From positions 1-45,092 of the forward strand of contig CAJBBZ010000181.1 of NCBI GenBank assembly GCA_903951445.1: a stretch of 45,092 nucleotides of DNA, in the 5' to 3' direction. This DNA is from an uncultured beta proteobacterium (GTDB lineage: Bacteria; Pseudomonadota; Gammaproteobacteria; Burkholderiales; Burkholderiaceae_C). Below are positions 1 to 10,609 of the stretch, in pieces. The notes below the pieces were generated by a model. It had not been told where the DNA came from and made no database searches. It worked only from the letters and a program-made list of their open reading frames with translations. The position numbers were made by a program, and so were the translations under genes. Within the stretch, counting starts at the first letter, position 1, and each line of letters starts with the position of its first letter.

Positions 1-18
1 CTGCAAGGAGAATGCCCC

Positions 19-294
19 ATGGAACCGACCCTCGAAAGCTTTACCGCCCAAGCCATGGACGAAGGTTTTGACGAAATTATGGTGCGCGAATGGGCGCCTG
101 ATTTACAAGTCGATACCCACATACATGCATTTGCCGTTAGCGCTCACGTGGTGCGCGGCGAGTTTTGGTTAACGGTGGATGGCAGCATCCGCCATCTCGC
201 GGCCGGCGACGCTTTCCGGCTGGCGCGCGATGTGCCGCATGCCGAGCGCTACGGCGCGCAGGGCGCCACGGTGTGGGTGGCGCGGGCAAACTAA
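19..294 (+). CDS. Small single-domain cupin protein
   Basis: A 91-residue protein made of one small beta-barrel cupin domain. Cupin motif 1 is seen as D-T-H-I-H-A-F at about residues 32-38, with the two His as likely metal ligands, followed by G-E-F-W and a 'GDAFRLARDVPHAE' motif 2 carrying a further His. The ATG follows AAGGAG by about eight bases, so the start is well supported. Proteins this small are usually sugar, organic-acid or metal-binding folds without a known reaction; no substrate can be read from the sequence. It lies about 50 bp ahead of bciA on the same strand and may share its transcript. Being at the window edge, its upstream context is unknown. Confidence 0.8.
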   Translation: MEPTLESFTAQAMDEGFDEIMVREWAPDLQVDTHIHAFAVSAHVVRGEFWLTVDGSIRHLAAGDAFRLARDVPHAERYGAQGATVWVARAN

Positions 295-342
295 ACACTG
301 CCCTATGCCGGCCCCAAACTTGCCCTTGAAAGACTGCACACC

Positions 343-1344
343 TTGAACCCCCCGAAGCCGCAACGCGTATTAGTGCTGGGCGCCACCGGCACCATAGGCC
401 AGGCCACAGTGCGTGCCTTGCTGCGTCAGGGCCACGAAGTGGTCTGCCTGATCAGGGCGCATGCCGGGGTCGGCGGCAAGCAACAAGCGCAGGACTGGCA
501 AGCGCGCTTGCCCGGCGCGCTACTACGCACCGGCGATGCCACCGACCCGCAATCGCTACGCCGCGACGGCTTTTGCGGCGAGCGCTTTGATGCGCTGGTT
601 TCATGCCTGGCCTCGCGCACCGGCAGCCCCCAAGACGCCTGGGCCATAGACCACCAGGCCCATGTGCATGCGCTGCACGCGGCGCAAGAGGCCGGTGCGC
701 AGCACTTTGTATTGCTCTCGGCCATCTGCGTGCAAAAGCCCTTGCTCGCGTTTCAACGCGCCAAGCTGGCTTTTGAAGCGGCGCTGGTGCAATCGGGCAT
801 GCGTTATTCCATCGTGCGGCCCACCGCGTTTTTCAAATCGCTGTGTGGGCAAATAGAGCGGGTGCGCAAAGGCAAGCCGTTTTTATTGTTTGGCGATGGG
901 CAATTGACCGCCTGCAAGCCGATCAGCGACGAAGACTTGGGCGATTACTTGGCGAGGTGCGTTGTCGACCCTAGTTGCCATAACCGCATCTTGCCCATAG
1001 GCGGGCCGGGGCCTGCCATTACGCCGCTGCAACAGGGCGAAAAGCTATTCGAGTTGCTGGGCAAGCCGCCGCGCTACACCCATGTACCGGTGAAGATGAT
1101 GGGCGTCATCATCAGCGTCTTGTCGCTGCTGGGCCGCGTCATCCCGCCGCTGGCAGACAAGGCCGAATTCGCGCGCATCGGCCGCTACTACGCCACCGAG
1201 TCCATGCTGGTGTGGGACGCAGACACAAGCCGCTACGATGCCGATGCTACGCCGTCCACCGGCACACACACGCTGTGGGATTGCTATGCGAAACTGGTGC
1301 GCGATGGCGCTTCGCTAGAGCGCGGCGACCATGCAGTTTTTTAG
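343..1344 (+). CDS. bciA: Divinyl chlorophyllide a 8-vinyl-reductase, BciA type
   Basis: A 333-residue NAD(P)-binding Rossmann protein of the atypical short-chain dehydrogenase group. The N-terminal dinucleotide motif GATGTIGQ is at about residues 13-20. Stretches typical of BciA follow: CLASRTGSPQDAWAIDH, LLSAICVQKPLLAFQ, RPTAFFKSL, GDGQLTACKPISD and IGRYYATESMLV. The BciA family reduces the 8-vinyl group of divinyl (proto)chlorophyllide with NADPH, a step in bacteriochlorophyll synthesis. The start used is a TTG immediately before NPPKPQRVLVLGATG; no in-frame ATG fits better. No other photosynthesis gene is visible, so it stands outside any pigment cluster here. The family is distinctive, so the call is fairly sure; activity on chlorophyll precursors in this organism is inference. 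Confidence 0.82.
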   Translation: MNPPKPQRVLVLGATGTIGQATVRALLRQGHEVVCLIRAHAGVGGKQQAQDWQARLPGALLRTGDATDPQSLRRDGFCGERFDALVSCLASRTGSPQDAWAIDHQAHVHALHAAQEAGAQHFVLLSAICVQKPLLAFQRAKLAFEAALVQSGMRYSIVRPTAFFKSLCGQIERVRKGKPFLLFGDGQLTACKPISDEDLGDYLARCVVDPSCHNRILPIGGPGPAITPLQQGEKLFELLGKPPRYTHVPVKMMGVIISVLSLLGRVIPPLADKAEFARIGRYYATESMLVWDADTSRYDADATPSTGTHTLWDCYAKLVRDGASLERGDHAVF

Positions 1345-1426
1345 CCTGCCCTGCAAAGTTTGATTTTTAGGCGATGAAGCTGCGCGAGCACCATCTACCT
1401 CATAACGTTTTTTACAGTCCACCCCT

Positions 1427-3208
1427 ATGACCCTGATTGCCCAACGCCTTGCCGCCCTGCGCGCCGAAATGGAGAAGCACCAGCTTGATGCCTGGGTGCT
1501 GCCTTCTTCCGACCCGCACAACTCGGAATACATGCCGCTGCGCTGGAAGGTGCGGCAATACATTTCGGGTTTTACCGCCTCGGTATCGACCATGGTGGTG
1601 CTCAAAGACAGCGCCTACATTTGGGCCGATGGGCGTTACTGGTTGCAGGCGGAACAGGAATTGGCGGGTAAGGATATTCAAATCGTATATTTGGGCAAGC
1701 CCGATGTGCTGCCCTGGAACCAGTGGCTGGCCGAGACCTTGACACCGGGCGCGCGCCTCGGGTTTTACGGCGCCACCATGATGGTCAAAGCCATGGCCGA
1801 TATCCAAGGAACGCTCCAATCGAAAAACGTCAGCCTGGTTACCGAACACGATTTGGTCGATGCGGTCTGGCTTGACCGGCCCCACTTTCCCATGGAGCCT
1901 GTGTTTGCCCATGCACTGGAATATGCGGGCGAGAGCGCGGCGCAAAAAATATCCAAAGTGCGCGCCGAGATGCGCAAATCCGGGGCGCAGGCGCATGTGC
2001 TCAATGCGCTAGACGATATCGGCTACTTGCTCAATCTACGCGGTAGCGACGTGCCCACCTCGCCCTACTTCCACGCCTACTTGGTGGTCACTGAGGACAG
2101 GGCTGTGCTTTACGCCCACTCGGTGCGTTTTAGCGATAGCTTGCGCGCAGACATGGCAGCGCAAGGCATCGCGCTGCAAGACTACGACAGCTTCTTTTCC
2201 GCACTGAGCACCTTGGCCGGACAGCCTGTGCTGGTGGACCCGGCGCAAAGCAATATGCTCACCTTTGCCACCTTGCGCGCGCAGGGCTGCACACTGGTAG
2301 AAAAGCGCGCGCCCTCGGTGCTGCTCAAAGCAATCAAAAACACCAGCGAAATCAGCCACTGGAAAAACTGCTTTGTCCGCGACGGCGTAGCCATGGTGCG
2401 CTTTTTGCGATGGTTTTACGAGCACGTGAGCAGCGGGCAACTGACAGAGCGCATCGTGTCTGACCGTATCGACGGCGAGCGTGCCAAGCTCGATTCATTT
2501 CGCGGCCTGAGCTTCACCTCCATACCCGCCTACGGCCCCAATGCGGCAATGATGCATTACGGCCTCAAAGACGGCGTGGACACAGCGGTCAAGCCCGAAG
2601 GATTTTTTCTGCTGGACTCGGGCGGGCAGTACGACGACGGCACCACCGACATTACCCGCACCTTTGTCTGCGGCCCGGTGAGCGACGACCAGGCGCGGCA
2701 TTTCACGCTCGTGCTCAAAGGCATGCTGCGCTTGTCCGCCGCGATTTTTCTGCACGGCACACGCGGCCTGCAACTGGACGTGTTGGCGCGCCAGGCGCTG
2801 TGGAACGAAGGCGTGAACTACGCCTGCGGTACCGGCCACGGCGTGGGCTATTTCAACAATGTGCACGAAGGCCCGCACAGCATCAGCACCGGCATGATCG
2901 ACCAGGCCATCCTGCCCGGCATGGTGGTGACCAATGAACCCGGCGTGTACCTGCCCGGCCGCTATGGCATACGCATTGAAAACATTCTTTTATGCCAAGA
3001 CCATACGGCTACCGAGCACGGCAAGTTTTATCGCTTTGAAGCGCTCACGCTATGCCCCATTGATACGCGGGTGCTGCGCAAAGACTTGCTAGGCGCTGAG
3101 GAGACTGCCTACCTCAACAGCTACCACGCCACGGTGCTGGAACGCCTGAGCCCGCACTTGCAGGGTGACGATTTGCGGTTTTTGCAGGATGCCTGCAAGG
3201 CTTTGTAA
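1427..3208 (+). CDS. pepP: Xaa-Pro aminopeptidase (aminopeptidase P, M24B, long form)
   Basis: A 593-residue cytoplasmic metallopeptidase that removes an N-terminal residue preceding proline. It has the long three-part architecture: a creatinase-like N domain (about 1-130), a second creatinase-like domain (about 140-300) and a pita-bread M24 catalytic domain (about 310-530), then a C-terminal extension. Dinuclear metal ligands are visible in order: the Asp pair in LLDSGGQYDDGTTDITRTF, the His in GTGHGVGYFNNVHEGPH, Glu in TNEPGVY and Glu in GIRIENIL. The ATG at 1427 starts the protein directly at the conserved first helix. It ends about 20 bp from the convergent regulator gene. It is monocistronic in appearance and has ordinary codon use. 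Confidence 0.93.
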   Translation: MTLIAQRLAALRAEMEKHQLDAWVLPSSDPHNSEYMPLRWKVRQYISGFTASVSTMVVLKDSAYIWADGRYWLQAEQELAGKDIQIVYLGKPDVLPWNQWLAETLTPGARLGFYGATMMVKAMADIQGTLQSKNVSLVTEHDLVDAVWLDRPHFPMEPVFAHALEYAGESAAQKISKVRAEMRKSGAQAHVLNALDDIGYLLNLRGSDVPTSPYFHAYLVVTEDRAVLYAHSVRFSDSLRADMAAQGIALQDYDSFFSALSTLAGQPVLVDPAQSNMLTFATLRAQGCTLVEKRAPSVLLKAIKNTSEISHWKNCFVRDGVAMVRFLRWFYEHVSSGQLTERIVSDRIDGERAKLDSFRGLSFTSIPAYGPNAAMMHYGLKDGVDTAVKPEGFFLLDSGGQYDDGTTDITRTFVCGPVSDDQARHFTLVLKGMLRLSAAIFLHGTRGLQLDVLARQALWNEGVNYACGTGHGVGYFNNVHEGPHSISTGMIDQAILPGMVVTNEPGVYLPGRYGIRIENILLCQDHTATEHGKFYRFEALTLCPIDTRVLRKDLLGAEETAYLNSYHATVLERLSPHLQGDDLRFLQDACKAL

Positions 3209-3228
3209 TGTGGCGTTTGCGTCAACAC

Positions 3229-4728
3229 TCACCGGCTGCGCACAGCCCGTAGCTCCCGCGCAATGATGCGCACCCCTTCGTCAATCCGGTCTACCACAAT
3301 TGAGGAATAGCCAATGCGCATAGCATTGCAGGCGGCAGGCGGATCGGCATAAAAGACCGAACCGGGCTCAACCACCACGCCTTGCGCCAACAGCCGTTCA
3401 GCCAGTGCGCTGGTGTCGAGCCCCTGCGGGCCTTGCACCCATAGCGCCGAGCCGCCACGTGCCGCGCTGGTTTGCAATTGCGGCGCATGCTGTGCCAGCG
3501 CTGCCGTCAGCACGCGCGCGCGTTCGCGGTAGGCCAGGTTCAGGCGGCGCACATAGGCTTCGTGAAAACCATGGGCGATAAAGCTGGCTGCGGCTTGCTG
3601 GTTGTTGGTGGCAACATGGCGCATCATCAGGCGGCGCATGGCGCGCAACTCGCGCACTACCGGTGCGGGCGCCACCAGATAGCCCAGGCGCAAACCATGC
3701 GCCAGTGTTTTGGACAAACTGCCCAAATACAAAACGCGCCCCGCAGTGTCCAGACTTTTGAGCGCCGGGGTAGGTTTACCAGCGAAATTGAGCTCGCTTT
3801 CATGGTCGTCTTCCAGCAGCATGATGTCGTGTTGCTGCGCCGCATCGAGCAAGGCCTGCCGCCGCGCTAGCGACATGGTCACTGTCGTCGGGCACTGGTG
3901 GCTGGGCGTGAGGTACACATAGTCGCAGCGCTTGAGCGCGGGGCTGATAACCAGGCCATCGGCATCGACCGGCAGCGGCAGCACATGGCGGGTTTGCAGC
4001 GAAAACACATTGCGCGCATCGGGGTAGCCAGGGTCTTCGATGCCCACGCGGGTGTTGCGGTCCATCAGCAACTGCGCTATCAAATAGGTGGCTTGCTGTG
4101 CGCCGTTGGTAATCAAAATTTCGTCCCGCTCCACCCAGATGCCGCGCGCCGGTAACAGGCGGCTGTGCACCTGGGCCAGCAAGGAAGCCTCGTCGCGGTC
4201 TAGATGGTCCGGCGCCCAGCGGCGCACCGACTGGGCTTGCAAAGATTCGAGTACGCAGCTGCGCCAATGGCGAAAAGGGAACAAGCCCTCGTCCCACTGG
4301 CCGTAAATAAAGGGATAAGGCTGCTGCTGCCAATTGGCCGGTTTGCGGATATTGCGTTGCGCGGCGGGGTGTTGCTTGAGGCGCGCGTCCCACTGCGCGG
4401 CCTGGTCTGGCGCATCGGCTTGGGGTCGGCGCGGCGCTTGTGGGTTGAGCGGGCCGGTCAAAGCGTAATAGCCGCTGCGCGGACGGCCTTCTATCAAGCC
4501 CTGGTCGGACAAAGATTGCAACACGATGCTGACCGTGGTGCGCGACAGGCCCAGCGCCAGGGCCAGACTTCGGCTGGAGGGCAAAGCAGCGCCGGGCGCA
4601 ATAAAGCCTTCGGCCAGGGCCTGCACCACCATGTCGCGCAACTGGCTTTGCAAAGACACGCCCCGCCCTTCAAAGCGCCGAAAAAGGCGCCGCCACATCA
4701 GGGCGTTGCTGCTAGAAGAAGTCGCCAT
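3229..4728 (-). CDS. MocR-family regulator (GntR HTH fused to aminotransferase fold), TauR-like
   Basis: A 499-residue transcription factor of the MocR/PdxR type. An N-terminal GntR winged helix (about residues 20-90, with ALPSSRSLALALGLSRTTVS) is followed by a fold-type I aminotransferase-like domain (about 130-490). The PLP lysine is expected in YLGSLSKTLAHG near residue 339, and NPGYP-like and DDHESE motifs of the cofactor site are present. MocR proteins sense PLP adducts of amino compounds. It is transcribed divergently from the hpsN-cuyA operon with a 235-bp gap holding a pair of CTGG-type direct repeats, the arrangement expected for a local activator such as TauR of taurine use. Its inducer (cysteate, taurine or a related amino-sulfonate) is inferred from context only. 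Confidence 0.85.
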   Translation of the reverse strand: MATSSSSNALMWRRLFRRFEGRGVSLQSQLRDMVVQALAEGFIAPGAALPSSRSLALALGLSRTTVSIVLQSLSDQGLIEGRPRSGYYALTGPLNPQAPRRPQADAPDQAAQWDARLKQHPAAQRNIRKPANWQQQPYPFIYGQWDEGLFPFRHWRSCVLESLQAQSVRRWAPDHLDRDEASLLAQVHSRLLPARGIWVERDEILITNGAQQATYLIAQLLMDRNTRVGIEDPGYPDARNVFSLQTRHVLPLPVDADGLVISPALKRCDYVYLTPSHQCPTTVTMSLARRQALLDAAQQHDIMLLEDDHESELNFAGKPTPALKSLDTAGRVLYLGSLSKTLAHGLRLGYLVAPAPVVRELRAMRRLMMRHVATNNQQAAASFIAHGFHEAYVRRLNLAYRERARVLTAALAQHAPQLQTSAARGGSALWVQGPQGLDTSALAERLLAQGVVVEPGSVFYADPPAACNAMRIGYSSIVVDRIDEGVRIIARELRAVRSR

Positions 4729-4875
4729 CAGCGAGCGCCCCCGTGGATTGCCACGGCCTGCGCCCTGGCAATGACGCGATTTCCGTCACGGTGAGAAGCG
4801 TTAGCGACGTGGCAGTCCATGACTTCATCTTGCCAACCCATGCTGCGCCGCAGCACGCTGCTTGCGGGTCTTGAA

Positions 4876-6328
<1,453 letters not shown>

Positions 6329-6367
6329 TGTTTTTTCCCACTCTTTAGTTAACTACAAAAGCACGCC

Positions 6368-7372
6368 ATGAAACTTTCCAAATTCCCCCGCCTGCGCATC
6401 ACCCATGGCCCCACCCCGCTAGAACCCATGCCACGCCTGAGCGCCGCGCTGGGCGGTCCCACGCTGTGGATCAAGCGCGACGACTGCACCGGCCTGGCCA
6501 CCGGCGGCAACAAAACCCGCAAGCTGGAATACCTGGTGGCTGAAGCGCTGCAACAAGGCGCCGACACCTTGATCACCCAGGGTGCCACCCAGTCTAACCA
6601 TGCACGCCAGACCGCCGCCATCGCCGCCAAGATGGGCCTGCAATGCCACATCATTTTGGAAGACCGCACCGGTTACCGCCACGCTGATTACCAGCATTCG
6701 GGCAATGTGTTTTTAGACTATTTGTACGGCGCGCATGTGAGCGAAGTGCCAGGCAACACACCCATGGACGCGGCGATGGAAACCCTGGCTGCGCAATTGC
6801 GCGGGCAAGGGCGCAAGACCTACATCATCCCCGGCGGCGGCTCCAATGCGGTGGGTGCGCTGGGCTATGTGACCTGCGCTTTAGAGCTGGCGGACCAAGC
6901 CATGAACATGGGCTTGATGATCGACAGCCTGGTGCACGCCACCGGCAGCGCGGGCACGCAAGCGGGCTTGGTAGTGGGTATGGAAGGTGCACGTACCCAG
7001 ATACCGGTGCTGGGCATCGGCGTGCGCGCACCGCGCCAGCCGCAAGAAGAAAAAGTGTTTGCGCTAGCGCAGCAAACCGCAGAACTGCTGGGCGTGCCTG
7101 GCGCGGTGCAACGCGAACACGTAGTCGCCAATTGCGATTACATCGGCGAGGGCTACGGCATCCCCACGCCGGGCATGATGGAGGCGGTGACCATGCTGGC
7201 GCAGCTCGAAGGCATCTTGCTAGACCCGGTGTATTCGGGCAAGGGCATGGCCGGTTTGATCGACCTGATCCGCAAAGGTCATTACCGCAAAGACCAAAAC
7301 ATTGTGTTTTTACACACCGGCGGTGCGGTCGGCCTGTTTGGCTACCAACACGCTTTCCCCTACCCCACATGA
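6368..7372 (+). CDS. cuyA: L-cysteate sulfo-lyase (D-cysteine desulfhydrase family)
   Basis: A 334-residue fold-type II PLP enzyme. The Schiff-base lysine is Lys49 in [12 protein letters not shown], followed by [14 protein letters not shown] and the phosphate-binding glycine loop [12 protein letters not shown]. The family covers D-cysteine desulfhydrase, ACC deaminase and CuyA, the latter splitting L-cysteate into pyruvate, sulfite and ammonium. The opening motif [16 protein letters not shown] and the ending [15 protein letters not shown] are like CuyA, and the gene follows hpsN by 39 bp, so a sulfonate substrate is favoured over D-cysteine. Its stop overlaps the start of a tiny ORF (ATGA). 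D-cysteine desulfhydrase remains an alternative because the two activities are hard to separate by sequence. Confidence 0.8.
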   Translation: MKLSKFPRLRITHGPTPLEPMPRLSAALGGPTLWIKRDDCTGLATGGNKTRKLEYLVAEALQQGADTLITQGATQSNHARQTAAIAAKMGLQCHIILEDRTGYRHADYQHSGNVFLDYLYGAHVSEVPGNTPMDAAMETLAAQLRGQGRKTYIIPGGGSNAVGALGYVTCALELADQAMNMGLMIDSLVHATGSAGTQAGLVVGMEGARTQIPVLGIGVRAPRQPQEEKVFALAQQTAELLGVPGAVQREHVVANCDYIGEGYGIPTPGMMEAVTMLAQLEGILLDPVYSGKGMAGLIDLIRKGHYRKDQNIVFLHTGGAVGLFGYQHAFPYPT

Positions 7373-7497
7373 GCGTCACCGCCGCCATCGCTACCATGAC
7401 CGCTGCCCATAAGGCCATGTACGTGAGGCGCGCATTGCTGAACCTGAATTGCGTATGTACGTTGCGCCATTCGGCCATCCACGCGGGGCGCGCATGA
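7369..7497 (+). CDS. Possible 42-residue coupled small ORF
   Basis: An open frame of 42 codons starts in an ATGA overlap with the cuyA stop and ends in another ATGA overlap with the internal start of the racemase gene. The peptide (starting [17 protein letters not shown]) shows no recognised domain. The double overlap is what translational coupling looks like, but the composition is not clearly coding and it may be a chance frame bridging a spacer that carries only weak ribosome sites. Confidence 0.25.
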   Translation: MSVTAAIATMTAAHKAMYVRRALLNLNCVCTLRHSAIHAGRA

Positions 7498-8219
7498 TCG
7501 GCGTGCTCGGCGGCATGGGCCCTTTGGCGACGGTGGATTTTTTCGCCAAAGTGGTGGCGGCCACACCGGCGCAAGACGACGCCGGCCATGTACCTTTGCT
7601 GATCCACAGCGACCCGCGTATTCCGGGGCGGCCTGCCGCGCTGTTGCATGGCGGCCCCTCGCCCCTACCCGCGCTGATCGCTGCACGCGATAGGCTAGTC
7701 GCCGCCGGTGCGCAAGGCCTGGTGATGGCTTGCAACACTGCGCATTACTGGCACGCCGCTTTGCGCGAGGGCTGCGCGCTGCCCTTTCCTTCGATAGTGG
7801 ATGTTGCTTGCGATGCGGCCTTGCTGCGCTTTGGCGCAGGCGCGCGTATCGGCCTGGTGGCCACGCGCGCCACGCTGGCTACCGGTTTGTTTAACAGCGC
7901 CTTGCAAAGTCGGGGCCTTAGCTGGGTGGCCACACGCCAGAGCGCTTTGGATGACTGGGTGTTGCCCGCGATTGCTTTGGTCAAAGCTGGCAAGACGGCG
8001 CAAGCCGGGCCGATGCTGGCGCAGGCGATTGCGCAAATGCAGACCGATGGCGCCACCGGCATCATCTTGGCGTGCACCGAAGCGCCTATGGCTTTGGGGC
8101 ACGCAAGCCCAGCCGTGCAAGCGCTCTGTCTGGACAGCACCCAAGCGCTGGCACAGGCCACGGTCGCACTGTGGCAGCAGCTTCAAAACCAAACCCAAAA
8201 GGACGTGCGCCATGTCTGA
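7494..8219 (+). CDS. Asp/Glu/hydantoin racemase-family protein, possible cysteate racemase
   Basis: A 241-residue cofactor-independent amino-acid racemase homologue. Both catalytic cysteines of the family are present: Cys80 in VMACNTAHYW and Cys194 in ILACTEAP, in the two mirror-related half-domains. The N terminus [17 protein letters not shown] is the usual family opening, which argues for the ATG at 7494; in-frame TTG 7449 and ATG 7455 could extend it by up to 15 residues. It lies between cuyA and the DegT-family enzyme and overlaps the latter by 8 bp, so it is probably cotranslated with it. In this context a role in interconverting D- and L-cysteate or a related amino-sulfonate is plausible, but aspartate or glutamate cannot be excluded. 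Confidence 0.75.
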   Translation: MIGVLGGMGPLATVDFFAKVVAATPAQDDAGHVPLLIHSDPRIPGRPAALLHGGPSPLPALIAARDRLVAAGAQGLVMACNTAHYWHAALREGCALPFPSIVDVACDAALLRFGAGARIGLVATRATLATGLFNSALQSRGLSWVATRQSALDDWVLPAIALVKAGKTAQAGPMLAQAIAQMQTDGATGIILACTEAPMALGHASPAVQALCLDSTQALAQATVALWQQLQNQTQKDVRHV

Positions 8220-9429
8220 CAACAGCCCCCAGCCCGCGCGCATGCAGCTAGACCTGACGTGGCAAGAGGCCGTACCGCCCGCTGGTGTGCAAGCCGCACT
8301 GGCTTTGATGGAAAGCGGCAAGATGCACCGCTACGGCGAGACCGGCGCCAAGCCCGGCGAGGCCGCGGCTTTGGAAGCGCAGTTCGCCGCCGAGCTAGAC
8401 ATACCTTATTGCGTGGCGATGAATTCCTGCGGCTCGACCATGTTTGCCGCATTGCGCTGCAGCGGCGTGCGACCGGGCGACAAAGTGCTGAGCAACTGCT
8501 TTACCTTGGCCCCGGTGCCCGGAGCGATTGCGCATGCAGGCGCCGTGCCGGTGCTGGTAGATGTGACCGACGATTTGCTAATTGACCTGGACGACCTGCG
8601 GCGCAAAGCGGCGCAGAGCGGCGCCAAGACCTTGTTGCTTTCGCATATGCGCGGCCATATTGTCGATATGGATGCCCTGACAGCCATTTGCCGCGAATTT
8701 AGCATCGCCTTGATAGAAGACTGCGCGCACACCATGGGCGCTTCTTGGAACGGTAAAGCCACCGGCACCTGGGGCGTGGCCGGCTGCTTTAGCCTGCAAA
8801 GCTATAAGCACGCCAATAGCGGCGAAGGCGGTTTGCTAGTCACGGCCGATGCCGACCTAGCCGCGCAAGCGGTGCTGCTGTCGGGCAGCTACATGCTTTA
8901 TGCGTCGCACCTGGCGCGGCCCGGCCCGGAGGTGTTTGAACGCTGGAAATACCACACGCCCAACTTCAGCCTGCGCATGAGCAATTTGCCCGCCGCGCTG
9001 GCGCGGGCCCAGTTAGGCGAGGTGCTGCAAGAGCGCTGCCAGCGCTGGAACCAGCGCTACCACTGGCTGGCTGGAGCGCTGGAAGGCGTGGCGCATGTGC
9101 GTTTAACGCAGCGCCCACCCAAGGAGCAATTTGTGGGCAGTTCCATCCAGTTTTTGCTGCGCGACATGACGCGCGCCCAAATGCAGGGGGTCATCGCTGC
9201 CTGCGCCCAGCAGGGTGTACACATCAAATGGTTTGGTGCCGACGAGCCTGTGGGTTTCACCAGTGTATGGACGCACTGGCGATACTTCGGCCAAGCGCAA
9301 GATTTACCGCAGGCGCAAGCGGTGTTAGGCGCTCTGTGCGACCTGCGCCTCCCCCTTTCGCTGACCCAGGCCGATTGCCTGGGCATTGCGCACACGATAC
9401 GAGCGGCTGTGAAAAGCGTGTTTTCGTAG
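8212..9429 (+). CDS. DegT/DnrJ/EryC1/StrS-family PLP aminotransferase, possible sulfonate transaminase
   Basis: A 405-residue fold-type I PLP enzyme. Family landmarks: NSCGSTMFAALRCSGVRPGDKV, LSHMRGHIVDMDAL, IEDCAHTMGASWNG with the PLP-pyridine Asp, and FSLQSYKHANSGEGG with the likely Schiff-base Lys199. DegT-type enzymes normally aminate keto-sugars, but no sugar-nucleotide gene is nearby. It overlaps the racemase gene by 8 bp, has AAGGA about nine bases ahead of its ATG, and lies in the sulfonate operon. A possible role is amination of 3-sulfopyruvate to L-cysteate, which would join HpsN products to CuyA. This is inference; no close characterised relative is recognised. Confidence 0.72.
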   Translation: MSDNSPQPARMQLDLTWQEAVPPAGVQAALALMESGKMHRYGETGAKPGEAAALEAQFAAELDIPYCVAMNSCGSTMFAALRCSGVRPGDKVLSNCFTLAPVPGAIAHAGAVPVLVDVTDDLLIDLDDLRRKAAQSGAKTLLLSHMRGHIVDMDALTAICREFSIALIEDCAHTMGASWNGKATGTWGVAGCFSLQSYKHANSGEGGLLVTADADLAAQAVLLSGSYMLYASHLARPGPEVFERWKYHTPNFSLRMSNLPAALARAQLGEVLQERCQRWNQRYHWLAGALEGVAHVRLTQRPPKEQFVGSSIQFLLRDMTRAQMQGVIAACAQQGVHIKWFGADEPVGFTSVWTHWRYFGQAQDLPQAQAVLGALCDLRLPLSLTQADCLGIAHTIRAAVKSVFS

Positions 9430-9470
9430 GACCATGCCCCGCATGGATTTTTTTATAAAAGGAGACTTAC

Positions 9471-10469
9471 ATGAAATTGCAAAAACGCCAATTACTGGCA
9501 CTTGCCGCAGGCCTGAGCCTGTGGGGTGGCGCTGCACTAGCCCAGCAAAAAGAGGTGACCTTTGCGCACCAGGACATGCTGGTGCCTTTCCAGGCAGTCA
9601 TCGAATCGGGTGAGCTAGAAAAAGCTACCGGCTACAAAATCAACTGGCGCATGTTTGGCGGTGGCGGCGACGTCATCAAGGCCATGGCATCGGGTGATGT
9701 ACAAATTGGCCAAGTTGGCTCCAGCCCCTTGACCGCTGCGGTGACCCAGGGCCAAGAGATCAAGCTCTTTTGGATATTGGACGACATCGCCGACGCCGAA
9801 GCGCTGATTGCGCGCAATGGCAGCAACGTCAATTCGGTCAAAGACCTCAAGGGTAAAAAAGTGGCCACGCCGTTTGTGTCCACTGCACACTACCAGCTGA
9901 TGGCGGCCATGAAACTCGAAGGCCTGTCTGCCAAAGACGTGAACGTGCTGAACCTGCGTCCACCGGAAATTGCAGCGGCCTGGGAACGTGGCGATATTGA
10001 TGCCGCCTTCATCTGGGACCCGGTGCTCTCCAAAATCAAGAGCAATGGCAAGTCGATTGCCAGCTCGGGCTCCATCGGCCAAAAAGGCTACCCCACGTTT
10101 GACGGTATTGCAGTCAATACCAAATGGGCTGCCGAAAACGAAGCCTTTATGGTGGCGCTGGTGAAAGCCTTAAACAAGGCCGACAGCGAGTACCGCGCCA
10201 ACAAAGCCTCTTGGACGCCAGACACGCCCCAAGTCAAAGCGATTGCCCGCGTAACCAAGGCCGATGTGAAAGACGTGCCCGCCGCCATGGCGCTGTATGT
10301 CTTTCCCACGGCGGCTGAGCAACTTGGCCCCAAATGGCTTGGCGGCGGCGCTGCCAAAGCGATGGCCGAGACGGCAGTGTTCCTGAAAGAGCAAGGTCGT
10401 ATCCAGGAAATCAAACCCGACTACAAAGTGTTTGTGACCGACGTGTATGCAAGAAAAGCCGCAAACTAA
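9471..10469 (+). CDS. tauA: TauA-like sulfonate/taurine ABC-transporter periplasmic binding protein
   Basis: A 332-residue periplasmic solute-binding protein of the SsuA/TauA/NMT1 type. It has a cleavable signal peptide (about residues 1-25, MKLQKRQLLALAAG then an Ala-x-Ala site before QQKEV). The mature protein shows the two-lobed fold with motifs VTFAHQDMLVPFQ, GDVQIGQVGSSPLTAAV, VKDLKGKKVATPF and WERGDIDAAFIWDPVLSK, characteristic of taurine binders. A strong AAGGAG site lies seven bases before the ATG. It is the last gene of the operon and is followed by an intrinsic terminator. No ATPase or permease gene is in the window, so it must use a transporter encoded elsewhere. The ligand could be taurine, cysteate or DHPS. 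Confidence 0.88.
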   Translation: MKLQKRQLLALAAGLSLWGGAALAQQKEVTFAHQDMLVPFQAVIESGELEKATGYKINWRMFGGGGDVIKAMASGDVQIGQVGSSPLTAAVTQGQEIKLFWILDDIADAEALIARNGSNVNSVKDLKGKKVATPFVSTAHYQLMAAMKLEGLSAKDVNVLNLRPPEIAAAWERGDIDAAFIWDPVLSKIKSNGKSIASSGSIGQKGYPTFDGIAVNTKWAAENEAFMVALVKALNKADSEYRANKASWTPDTPQVKAIARVTKADVKDVPAAMALYVFPTAAEQLGPKWLGGGAAKAMAETAVFLKEQGRIQEIKPDYKVFVTDVYARKAAN

Positions 10470-10488
10470 AGCAGCGATTGCTTAAGTG

Positions 10489-10519
10489 AAAACCCCCGCC
10501 ACTGTGCGGGGGTTTTTTT
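10489..10519 (+). terminator. Intrinsic terminator of the sulfonate operon
   Basis: A GC-rich hairpin with arms ACCCCCGC and GCGGGGGT around a short CACTGT loop is followed at once by a run of seven T. It lies 20 bp after the tauA stop. Confidence 0.9.
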
Positions 10520-10609
10520 ATGTCCAGGCATGCTGATGTCCAAAAAAACCGCTTGTGGCCCTTCACTGCACATCGCCTGGGCTCCTTGAACCGACCAAAA
10601 CATCTGCAT

